In this document: positions 44,274 through 51,851 of the stretch, piece by piece
Position numbering within the stretch: the stretch's first letter is position 1
How the letters are laid out: the number at the start of each line of letters is the position of its first letter
Source of the DNA: Petrocella sp963666005
GTDB taxonomy: Bacteria; Bacillota; Clostridia; Lachnospirales; Vallitaleaceae
NCBI GenBank assembly: GCA_963666005.1
Contig: OY762509.1
Location: 744,001 to 808,000, forward strand
Length of the DNA stretch: 64,000 bases
Direction: 5' to 3'
The notes under the pieces: model-generated
Seen by the model: only the letters and a program-made list of their open reading frames with translations
What the model was told of the DNA's origin: nothing
The model's database searches: none
Made by a program: the position numbers and the translations under genes

Positions 44274-45326
44274 TTATCCTTCGATTGCTCGTCTCATAGC
44301 TTCTTGGTGGCGTCTTACTTGCTCAACACTATCCACCTCAAGGGCGTCGTTCAACATGCCATGCCCCTCATATTCCGTTGATAGGAACCCTTCGTAGCCA
44401 GCTTTCTTGTAAGCATCGATCACTTCTGCCAAAGGTATGGATGTCTCTTCATAATCTTCCGCCAGGTTATAACACTTACCATGGGTGTGATAAATATAAT
44501 CAATGTTATCGATGATGTCTTGAGGATCATTCCATGTAAACGTGAAAGATTTGCCCGCATAGTCAAAGTCCGCTTTGGTTGCACCAGCATTCCTAAGATC
44601 TTCCATCAATTTTGGTTGGCCATTGGCCTTCATATAATTTTGGAAGGCTCGACCAAGGTTCAAGTCATACTCAATTTTGACCATGCCTTTTTCTACACGG
44701 TTCTTAAATGCCTCGTCGACAATTCTAACCCCTTCTTCAGTAGCCCCTTTTCTAAAAGCCTGCTCTCTAAGTGTGTCCGGAATCTGTCTACAGAAGATAC
44801 CAAAGTCCGGCATAAAACCAAAATGTTTGGTTCCTGTACGCCTGATCATCTCCATATAACCTTCTGCCCAACCCGAATTAAGAGAGAATGGGGAGTGGAC
44901 TTCAATACAGATCTTCACGTCTTTTTCAGCCGCATAGTCCAAACTGCCTTCAATGACGTCCATCGGCGTAGCAACCAAGGTCCTTAGTGTTTTGAAACCA
45001 AGCTCACTGGCAATGGCGATGTCTCTCTTCATCATGTCCACTTGCTCTCTAAGGGTTAGTGTTCTGTTGTCATAGATATGATTTTCTAAAAATGCGTCGT
45101 AACAAGTTGGCTCCGTCCCGTACTTCTCCATCCAACCGAACCATTTTTCTTTGAACTCTGCTGTGACCACAGGAAAGTCATCCATCATTTGTTCTGCCAA
45201 AAGTTCAATGCCTGTTGCGCCAGCCTTAGACGCCTCTCTAATACAACCTTCAAGGTCCAATTTACCTTCATAATATTCTTGCTGATAACTGTACAGGGAT
45301 ACGCTTCTTCCAATTTTGTAAGCCAT
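44274..45326 (-). CDS. TIM-barrel catalytic (alpha) subunit of a C-glycoside deglycosidase-like lyase, copy 2
   Basis: A 350-residue AP_endonuc_2/xylose-isomerase-like TIM barrel. Likely divalent-metal ligands line up as Glu142 and His144 (IEVHSPF), Asp174 (FMPDFGIF), His282 (HTHGKCY) and Glu318 (LSTEYEG). The N-terminal SVSLYSYQQEYYEGKLDLE and the end VEQVRRHQEAMRRAI match the other alpha copy at 46046. It follows a DUF6379-like small protein gene. That pairing is the hallmark of C-glycoside deglycosidases (DgpBC, DfgAB, CarBC), which eliminate the aglycone from a 3-oxo-C-glucoside. AGGAGGC precedes the start. Compared with copy 1 it has an extra segment around residues 185-255. Confidence 0.78.
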   Translation of the reverse strand: MAYKIGRSVSLYSYQQEYYEGKLDLEGCIREASKAGATGIELLAEQMMDDFPVVTAEFKEKWFGWMEKYGTEPTCYDAFLENHIYDNRTLTLREQVDMMKRDIAIASELGFKTLRTLVATPMDVIEGSLDYAAEKDVKICIEVHSPFSLNSGWAEGYMEMIRRTGTKHFGFMPDFGIFCRQIPDTLREQAFRKGATEEGVRIVDEAFKNRVEKGMVKIEYDLNLGRAFQNYMKANGQPKLMEDLRNAGATKADFDYAGKSFTFTWNDPQDIIDNIDYIYHTHGKCYNLAEDYEETSIPLAEVIDAYKKAGYEGFLSTEYEGHGMLNDALEVDSVEQVRRHQEAMRRAIEG

Positions 45327-45389
45327 TGATTTGCCTCCTCTAAATAACCATCATTACTTTAAACCATCTTCTGATGTTTTGGTCTTGTT

Positions 45390-45779
45390 TTATGAAATAG
45401 CAAAATCCAGTTCACCCGGATGTACCAGAATCATTGGCATATAAGAGGGTGCTATGGTTTGTGTACATTTGATATGGTGATCGCCCCTTGCAAGTCCACC
45501 TTCTGTAATGACTGTGACCGTTGCATATTGACCGAATAACCAACGGTTACTGATCACCGTACGCATCTCATCCAGTGTAAAGGTCTCATCATTGACAGTG
45601 AAGCGTATTGCCTCTCTAGGATAGGTTACACCATCCACTTCCACTTCAATATCACGAATGATTGACAAGGTGACACCCCTGTAATATTGAATCTTCATCT
45701 CAAAGGCAAATCCAATCGTCTTACCATCTTCTACAACATTCTTGAAGCCATCAGGCTTATACATATGTCTTGGATACAT
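45390..45779 (-). CDS. DUF6379-like small (beta) subunit of a C-glycoside deglycosidase, copy 2
   Basis: A 129-residue all-beta protein. Segments such as GFAFEMKIQYYRGVTLSII, EVEVDGVTYPREAIRF, FTLDEMRT and EGGLARGDHHIKCTQTI match the other small subunit at 47094. They also match my recollection of the C-glycoside deglycosidase beta domain (DUF6379). I start at the ATG 45779, nine bases after GGAAAGG; an ATG at 45797 would leave no ribosome site and abut a hairpin. The next gene downstream (63 bases) is its alpha partner. The beta subunit completes the active-site entrance in known complexes. Confidence 0.75.
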   Translation of the reverse strand: MYPRHMYKPDGFKNVVEDGKTIGFAFEMKIQYYRGVTLSIIRDIEVEVDGVTYPREAIRFTVNDETFTLDEMRTVISNRWLFGQYATVTVITEGGLARGDHHIKCTQTIAPSYMPMILVHPGELDFAIS

Positions 45780-45800
45780 AATGTCTTTCCTTTCCATAAC

Positions 45801-45837
45801 AGTTCCAAAACACAGTACCTACTATGTTTTGGAACTT
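45801..45837 (-). other. Stem-loop just upstream of the second beta-subunit gene
   Basis: AGTTCCAAAACA and TGTTTTGGAACT form a perfect 12-pair stem with a 12-base loop. There is no T-run on the minus strand. It ends a few bases before the ribosome site of the beta-subunit gene, so it may be an mRNA-processing or translation-control element between the two lyase pairs. Confidence 0.5.
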
Positions 45838-46045
45838 CTGTTTTTCTACTTTTCACTTGATTTCATTATAGAATGTTCAAGGTTGGTTGAATGCCTTGTA
45901 TTTGCCATTCTTTTGAGCCGATTTTTATACAAAGCTTTTGTTGGAAGATAACGTACGTATCTGACAGCAAATTTTACATATCTTTTTTGCTCTGTATTAA
46001 TTACAACAAAATAATTATTAGATTTATACTGTTCCCAGCTGACTA

Positions 46046-47092
46046 TTACTTCCCAATCAGTCGATTCAACATCTCATGATGACGTCTTACCTGCTCTACC
46101 TCATCAATCATATTCTCAAGACCACTGTCATGACAGTAACGTTGTCCTTCAAACTCTGAATTGATATAACCGTTAAAACCATGTTCTTTCAAGAACTTGA
46201 TGGGTGTTGCATAATCAATGGCTTTATCTTCATATTGTCCTGGTGAACCTGCTATCTCAGTCATATGATAGAATTTACCGTGAATACTAACGATATGCGG
46301 AATGATATCGATGATATCTTCAGGTTTAGCACTGGACTCATTGATAGCAATAGCACCAAGGGTCATGAAGTGCATACCGTGGCCTGGGTATTTTTCATCC
46401 ATCTGAGCCAAGATATCCATCGTTGTCTCACCTGCATCACTTTTTTCCAGAATAAAATCGATCATATCAGGGTTGTAATGTCGTTTGAAATAACCTATGG
46501 CTAGGTCTGTTGGTGAGTGTTGGAATACACCGAAGTCTGGTACCAGACCGACATGTTTTGTGCCTGTTCTCTGAATAAGCTCCATTAGCTGATCCACCAT
46601 TCTTGGGTCCATGACAGGATCTATCTTGCCATGATTCATACCGGCTTTTATTGGCAGTGGCGCGTGGATTTCCTTCCCGATCTTAACGTCATATTTTTCA
46701 GCAGTTGGTATGGCCATCTCTATGACTTCTGTTGGAACTAAGCAAAGACATCTGACATTGTCAAAGCCCATCTTAGCTGCAATCTTAATATCATTTTTCA
46801 AACGTTCAGCCGCTTCCCTGTAGTTCATGATATGATCCCTGAACTGATGCACATCCAAATAGACATCCATTGTAACGGCGTTCATGTTGTAACGAGCCAT
46901 CTCGTTGTTCCAGTCGAAAATGAATGCATCCGATGGGAAAGGATAACCTTTGATGACCGCCTCATCAATAATCTCCACACCATCGGTCTTCAGGTTCGTG
47001 TGAACTTCACGAATCATATCTTTCCAGTCCATCTTTTTGAAGAATTGAGACTGTTGGTAGCTATAAAATGAAACCCCTGTTTTAATCGACAT
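46046..47092 (-). CDS. TIM-barrel catalytic (alpha) subunit of a C-glycoside deglycosidase-like lyase, copy 1
   Basis: A 348-residue TIM barrel related to xylose isomerase. Likely metal ligands are Glu141 and His143 (KEIHAPL), Asp186 (VPDFGVF), His271 (SIHGKFYHM) and Glu313 (NSEFEGQ). An extra His at 276 in the same loop may be catalytic. N-terminus TGVSFYSYQQSQFFKKMDW and C-terminus VEQVRRHHEMLNRLI mirror copy 2. It starts one base after the stop of the small-subunit gene, after AGGTGG, so the two are coupled and probably form a complex. The predicted act is beta-elimination of an aglycone from a 3-keto glycoside. Confidence 0.8.
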   Translation of the reverse strand: MSIKTGVSFYSYQQSQFFKKMDWKDMIREVHTNLKTDGVEIIDEAVIKGYPFPSDAFIFDWNNEMARYNMNAVTMDVYLDVHQFRDHIMNYREAAERLKNDIKIAAKMGFDNVRCLCLVPTEVIEMAIPTAEKYDVKIGKEIHAPLPIKAGMNHGKIDPVMDPRMVDQLMELIQRTGTKHVGLVPDFGVFQHSPTDLAIGYFKRHYNPDMIDFILEKSDAGETTMDILAQMDEKYPGHGMHFMTLGAIAINESSAKPEDIIDIIPHIVSIHGKFYHMTEIAGSPGQYEDKAIDYATPIKFLKEHGFNGYINSEFEGQRYCHDSGLENMIDEVEQVRRHHEMLNRLIGK

Positions 47093-47093
47093 A

Positions 47094-47561
47094 TTATGCC
47101 ACCTCCTTGTTCTTCAATGCCAAGTCAAAGGTACTGACTGTATCCGTCTTACCGGCACCGGCACCACTGCCAGGTATCGGTGGGTTCTTCACCCATTCCT
47201 CGTCCCAAGGCATATACCCGTACTGGGCAAGTATGGACTGTTGTAGGGCAACTTTATGAATGCCTTCTGATAAACCACCCTCTTTGGCAACATGAATATA
47301 GGCTTCATCGTCGTAGTCCCAATGTTCCCAGACACAGGTTCTGATTTCTTCAAAACTTCGTGGGTCCTTACCATTAATCTCGAATTTTTGAACGCTTCCT
47401 GGATATTCAACACCATCCACCGCAACGTAATAACCGTTGACCAAACTCAAGAAACACCCTCTATAGTCGGCAATTCTAACAGCGAACTTAAAGCCCACTG
47501 CTTTCCCGTCTTCATAGACATTTTCCAAACTGTCTTTTCTAATCAAATAATCGTCAAACAT
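47094..47561 (-). CDS. DUF6379-like small (beta) subunit of a C-glycoside deglycosidase, copy 1
   Basis: A 155-residue beta-rich protein. GFKFAVRIADYRGCFLSLV, VAVDGVEYPGSVQKFEI, SFEEIRTCVWEHWDY and KEGGLSEGIHKVALQQSI align with the copy-2 small subunit. The start at 47561 lies seven bases after GAAGG and gives the N-terminus MFDDYLIRKDSL; an ATG two codons earlier is too close to the ribosome site. A C-terminal tail of about 25 residues rich in Gly, Ala and Thr (GSGAGAGKTDTVST) is absent from copy 2. It follows the transporter permease gene by about 60 bases and is coupled to its alpha partner. Confidence 0.78.
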   Translation of the reverse strand: MFDDYLIRKDSLENVYEDGKAVGFKFAVRIADYRGCFLSLVNGYYVAVDGVEYPGSVQKFEINGKDPRSFEEIRTCVWEHWDYDDEAYIHVAKEGGLSEGIHKVALQQSILAQYGYMPWDEEWVKNPPIPGSGAGAGKTDTVSTFDLALKNKEVA

Positions 47562-47619
47562 ACACATACCTTCTTTCTTTCCTCATTCGAAATGAAGATG
47601 AATCCGTCATTGTCTCATA

Positions 47620-48519
47620 TCAACCTTTAACACTACCCATAGATATACCTTTAATGAAATATCGTTGGAAGAATGGGTACAAAACCATGATTGGTAAAAC
47701 GCCTATGACTGCCATGGACATCCTGATTCCTGTACCCGGCATATCACCTGCTCCCTGGGCCGCGGCGTCACTCATGGATGCCAATGCGTTGATGTTGTTC
47801 ATGATATTATTGAGCAGTACCTGTAAGCTGAATAATTCTGAATCATTGATATAATAAAGCCCATTCATCCAGTCATTCCAATAGCCCAACCCGATCATAA
47901 GACCGACAGCAGCAAGGATCGGTTTCGACAAGGGCATGACCACCACCCGATAAATCATGAATTCAGAAGCACCATCAATCTTTGCGGCTTCAATCAGGGC
48001 TGGGTGGATGTTGGATCTGAAACTATTCTTGAACAACATGATGTAGAATCCATTGAATACCAGATTAGGGAATATCAATGCCCATATGGTATTTTTCAAG
48101 TGGAACACCTGAGTCCACATGATGTAGGATGGTACAAGTCCACCATTGAACAGAATTGTGAAGAATACCATCAAGGTGAATAGCTTCTTTCTTTTATAAT
48201 CATCTCTTGAAAGCGGGTATGCCAACAAAGGGCCTATGAGAAGGCTCATAGTTGTTCCAAATATGGTGATGAAGAATGTGATGGCATAAGCTCTGAGAAT
48301 TCTTGTACTATTGGTAATGAATAGGTATTCATAAGCATAGAAACTGATTTTATCCGTAAAAAACTTATACCCTTCATTCAGAAGCGCTTCTTCACTGGTA
48401 GCCGAGGACATAATCAAGAGCCAGAAAGGCAATAGGGCTAACAGGGCAAGTATGATCAGAAAAACAGTAATCACTGTCTGGAATATATATTCGTCTTTAC
48501 CTTTAACCATTGAAACCAT
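47620..48519 (-). CDS. Carbohydrate ABC transporter permease (LplC/YtcP type)
   Basis: A 299-residue inner-membrane permease with six hydrophobic segments. The EAA loop is ALIEAAKIDGASEFMIYRVVVMPLSKPI, and the protein ends FFQRYFIKGISMGSVKG as in LplC relatives. AGGAGG lies six bases before the start. With the permease upstream it forms the channel that takes up the substrate of the lyases encoded next. No ATPase gene is in the locus; such CUT1 importers commonly share an MsmK-type ATPase encoded elsewhere. Confidence 0.92.
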   Translation of the reverse strand: MVSMVKGKDEYIFQTVITVFLIILALLALLPFWLLIMSSATSEEALLNEGYKFFTDKISFYAYEYLFITNSTRILRAYAITFFITIFGTTMSLLIGPLLAYPLSRDDYKRKKLFTLMVFFTILFNGGLVPSYIMWTQVFHLKNTIWALIFPNLVFNGFYIMLFKNSFRSNIHPALIEAAKIDGASEFMIYRVVVMPLSKPILAAVGLMIGLGYWNDWMNGLYYINDSELFSLQVLLNNIMNNINALASMSDAAAQGAGDMPGTGIRMSMAVIGVLPIMVLYPFFQRYFIKGISMGSVKG

Positions 48520-48530
48520 CGTTATACCTC

Positions 48531-49877
48531 CTAGAACAGTGCATTTTCTTTATCTGCTTTACGAATCACCCAGTTCACAAACAGCACCAACGCGAATCCT
48601 ACGACAGACTGATATGCACCTGCAGCAGATGCCATGGCTATGTTATTGCTCTGTAGCAAGCTTCGATAAACATAGGTATCAATTGTCTGTGTTACAGAAA
48701 ACAGGATGCCTGAATTCATTGGTACCTGATAGAACAAACCGAAGTCGGAATAAAAAATACGTCCGGCCTGAAGGAGGATCATCGTAATGACTGTGGGTTT
48801 TAAAAGTGGCAAAGTAATCTTGGTAATCTGTCTGAATCTGCCACAACCATCCACATAAGCCGCTTCGTAAAGACTTCTGTCGATCCCGACAACGGAGGAC
48901 AAGTAAATGATGGAGCCATAGCCTAAGATTTTCCACGTATTAACAAAGGTCAGAATAAATGGCCAATAGAGTTTCTCTTGATAGAAGTTGATGCTATTGG
49001 TTTCTCCTAAGATGGTGTTATTGATCCAACCGGATTGATTGCCCAAAAATCCAAATACGATATAGGCAACGATCACCATTGATATCATGTGAGGCAGCAA
49101 TATGGATGTCTGAAAGAACTTTTGAAGCCTTCTTGAAAAAATTTCAGACAGGGCGATAGCAACCATGATGCCCATTATATTGCCAAGAATAATAAAGAAT
49201 AAGTTATAGCCAAGAGTATTCCTTGTTATGATGAAGGCGTCATTGGTAGCAAATAAATACTTGAAATTCTCAAGGCCAACCCATGGACTGTTGATGATCC
49301 CTACACTGTAATCGATTTTTTTAAAGGCAATGAAGATACCGATCATTGGCAGATAGTTGTTGATAAGGATATAGATGAGTCCCGGCAATACCATGAAATC
49401 CAGTGCGGATAACACGCCCGCTTCCTTGAGCATCACCATGCCAAGAAGGATAATCCCAAGACCAATCAATATGAGTATGATGGAGCCACTGCTCACTCCC
49501 ACATCTTTTGCCTTTTCCAGATTGCCTTTAACCTGTTTGGCCGCAACCGTATTCAGGATGATATGCAGTGCCCCTAATATTAAAAGGATTGTCCCTGTTT
49601 TTTTCAAAGATAGTCGTCCTGACATGAATCCCATGACGCCAACTGCGATGCACAGGAACACTAGTGCAACCAACCATAAGGATGGTGATACCGTTGCCTT
49701 TCCTGACATGACCGCTTTTCCAAAGATGGATTCCAAGCCAGTTATTGTGTAGGTGACCTTTTTATAAGAATATGATGCAAATGGTAAGAAGAGCATAATC
49801 AGAGATATAACCCCAAGTGCAATCGCGCTGTATTGCATCCCATTATTCTGCCCTTTATCATGGATGAGTCTGTTCAT
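48531..49877 (-). CDS. Carbohydrate ABC transporter permease (LplB type) with extra N-terminal membrane domain
   Basis: A 448-residue permease. Residues 160-448 are a standard LplB-type subunit (LIYILINNYLPMIGIFIAFKKI, EAA loop SLYEAAYVDGCGRFRQITKITLPLL, ending VNWVIRKADKENALF). The first 155 residues are unusual: four more hydrophobic segments (for example AIALGVISLIMLFLPFASY and LIGLGIILLGMVML). Typical LplB proteins have about 300 residues. The extension resembles small multi-helix membrane proteins and may be a regulatory or sensing add-on. AAAGGAG precedes the start, and no internal start with a good ribosome site was seen. Confidence 0.88.
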   Translation of the reverse strand: MNRLIHDKGQNNGMQYSAIALGVISLIMLFLPFASYSYKKVTYTITGLESIFGKAVMSGKATVSPSLWLVALVFLCIAVGVMGFMSGRLSLKKTGTILLILGALHIILNTVAAKQVKGNLEKAKDVGVSSGSIILILIGLGIILLGMVMLKEAGVLSALDFMVLPGLIYILINNYLPMIGIFIAFKKIDYSVGIINSPWVGLENFKYLFATNDAFIITRNTLGYNLFFIILGNIMGIMVAIALSEIFSRRLQKFFQTSILLPHMISMVIVAYIVFGFLGNQSGWINNTILGETNSINFYQEKLYWPFILTFVNTWKILGYGSIIYLSSVVGIDRSLYEAAYVDGCGRFRQITKITLPLLKPTVITMILLQAGRIFYSDFGLFYQVPMNSGILFSVTQTIDTYVYRSLLQSNNIAMASAAGAYQSVVGFALVLFVNWVIRKADKENALF

Positions 49878-49943
49878 CCGAAACCAACTCCTTTCATAAT
49901 CGCCCTCCGTATGATCTCACAATAAAGGGACATACCAGAGTTT

Positions 49944-49985
49944 GGTATTTGGGGACACACATGGTTTGCGTGCCCCCTCAATACC
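49944..49985 (-). other. Intercistronic hairpin after the binding-protein gene
   Basis: On the minus strand GGTATT...GGGGGCAC pairs with GTGTCCCC...AATACC around an 11-base loop. There is no T-run. It lies between the binding-protein gene and the permeases and may stabilise the upstream mRNA. Confidence 0.55.
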
Positions 49986-50058
49986 TCATACATGTTAAGT
50001 GCTACAACATGATAAGAACGTCAAAACATTGATGAATGATCGTAAGGCTTATCTCTGC

Positions 50059-51657
50059 TTACTGATTCGCCGCCACCCATGCATCCAATTGTGTTTGGTA
50101 TTCTTCTACTACACGGTCGATACCGGCTGCTTTTAATTTCTCAATAAAGTCAGCGTACTCAGCCTCACCAAGGATTCCTGAGTTTAGACCGGCCATATAT
50201 TCGCTGGTTACATTAACGATGGCCGCCAGTTCATTGGCAATATTCGTTGTATCACAGCTAAATCCAAGGTAGGATGAAAGACCGTTTTTCTCCATTTCTT
50301 CCATGGCTACTTCACGAGTATCAGCAGCATTACCATCCCATGGAAGTGTGATGAATTGGTTACCATATAAGAAGTCGGCTGTATGGTATGCCACTGTCTC
50401 AGTGGTAACACCTTCTGGGAATTTGGCAATACCATCTTCAACGACATAGTCTTTTCCTTCGATACCCCATGAAAGAAGGTTGCTGACTTCAGGACTTGTG
50501 AACATAAGGTTCAAGAATTTTGCCGCTGCTTCCTGCTCTTTTGAACATACTGGAATCGCCCAGCCGAATTTACGCATTGCGCCGGTACCTGTTTCAATAC
50601 CTGCAACTTGTTTCGCAATCAATTCATGTCCGGATGCTGCTGTATGTGTTGCAGCAACCCCAAGCTCACCATTGATCACCGCTGAAAAATAGACATTGTT
50701 CTTAAGTAAGCTGTCAACAACATCATCACTTGTTGCAGAATCTTTATAGACAAGACCTTTGTCATACCAGCTTCTTACTTTGGCAATCATATCTTTGTAT
50801 TTGTCTGACTCATAATAACTGATTACCTTGCCATTATCATCGGAAGCAATAATCTTCAAACTATCTCCAAGACTGTCGAAAGATGATGCATCTGCAAAGG
50901 TCTCACCATCAAGCCATACATTCAATAAGTTCAAGATTGTCCCGTCTGCATCATTGTTACCAGTACCATTAATACCAAACTGTTCTGTCACTTGCGTCAT
51001 GATTTCTTCGTATTCAGCCCAAGTCGTCATGTTCTCTGCTTTTTCAAGAAGACCTGCTTCTTCAAGCATGTCTTTTCTCATAAGAATATATGCACCAGAT
51101 GCAAGATCACGATACGTTGGTAATGCGTATACTTGACCATCAAGTGTTGTACCTTTTGTCAGGTCTCCCAGCAAGTCCATTGTTTCTTGACCATACTCTG
51201 CCATTAGATCATTAAGAGGTACCAACGCACCATTGGCTGTCAATGCACTGAAGCCTGCCGGTGGAATCGGTGTTACCATCACAAGGTCCAGATCTTCATT
51301 TCCGGCAACCGCAAGGTTCAGTTGTTGGGAATATTGTCCTGGTTCTACATAATCCAGTGTTACATGAACATTGATTTCTTTCTCTGTAATCTCGTTAAGC
51401 TTTTCCTCAACAGCCACAGCCCCTTCTCCCTGAGCACCAAGAGACAATACCATCATCTTGATCTCAGTCACTTCTTCCTCTTCTTCAACTACGTCAGATT
51501 CTGTCTCAGCATTTGTCTCTGTATCTGCTGATACGGTTTCTGTGTTTCCCCCTGTAGCTGTTTCCTCTACCTGCTCCGAATTACCACAAGCAGAAAAAAG
51601 AGATACTGCCATAACAACAATTAGTACCAAAGATGCCATTTTCTTTTTCAATTTCAC
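50059..51657 (-). CDS. Extracellular solute-binding lipoprotein (LplA type), GTG start
   Basis: A 532-residue binding protein. The signal peptide ends in the lipobox FSAC, then comes a linker rich in Glu, Thr and Asp, and a SBP_bac_1-type two-lobe domain (ITVKLDYVEPGQ-like VHVTLDYVEPGQYSQQ, DLVMVTPIP, YALPTYRDLASGAYILMRKDMLEEAGL). I start at a GTG (51657), seven bases from GGAGG; an earlier ATG would place the ribosome site inside the gene. It feeds the two permeases downstream. The 530-540 residue size is typical of LplA-type proteins for complex oligosaccharides or glycosides. Confidence 0.92.
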   Translation of the reverse strand: MKLKKKMASLVLIVVMAVSLFSACGNSEQVEETATGGNTETVSADTETNAETESDVVEEEEEVTEIKMMVLSLGAQGEGAVAVEEKLNEITEKEINVHVTLDYVEPGQYSQQLNLAVAGNEDLDLVMVTPIPPAGFSALTANGALVPLNDLMAEYGQETMDLLGDLTKGTTLDGQVYALPTYRDLASGAYILMRKDMLEEAGLLEKAENMTTWAEYEEIMTQVTEQFGINGTGNNDADGTILNLLNVWLDGETFADASSFDSLGDSLKIIASDDNGKVISYYESDKYKDMIAKVRSWYDKGLVYKDSATSDDVVDSLLKNNVYFSAVINGELGVAATHTAASGHELIAKQVAGIETGTGAMRKFGWAIPVCSKEQEAAAKFLNLMFTSPEVSNLLSWGIEGKDYVVEDGIAKFPEGVTTETVAYHTADFLYGNQFITLPWDGNAADTREVAMEEMEKNGLSSYLGFSCDTTNIANELAAIVNVTSEYMAGLNSGILGEAEYADFIEKLKAAGIDRVVEEYQTQLDAWVAANQ

Positions 51658-51754
51658 AACATTTCCTCCAATACAAGTCATTTACAACACATTTAGACGT
51701 GGTCATTTTCAACAACCACCCGCCTGTTTCCCAGTGACAAATTGACTATATAAC

Positions 51755-51789
51755 AAAAACCCGTTCTTGGTATAGAACGAGTTTTTGAG
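51755..51789 (-). terminator. Terminator of the AraC-sensor gene
   Basis: AAAAACCCGTTCT pairs with AGAACGAGTTTTT around a 6-base loop, and the minus strand ends in TTTTTGTTA. It shares the AACCCGTTCTT arm with the hairpin at 55889. Confidence 0.8.
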
Positions 51790-51851
51790 GAGGTATGCAT
51801 TTTTGAATTGACCTAAATCCTTGATTTTAAAGGCTTTGCATACTCTGTGTA

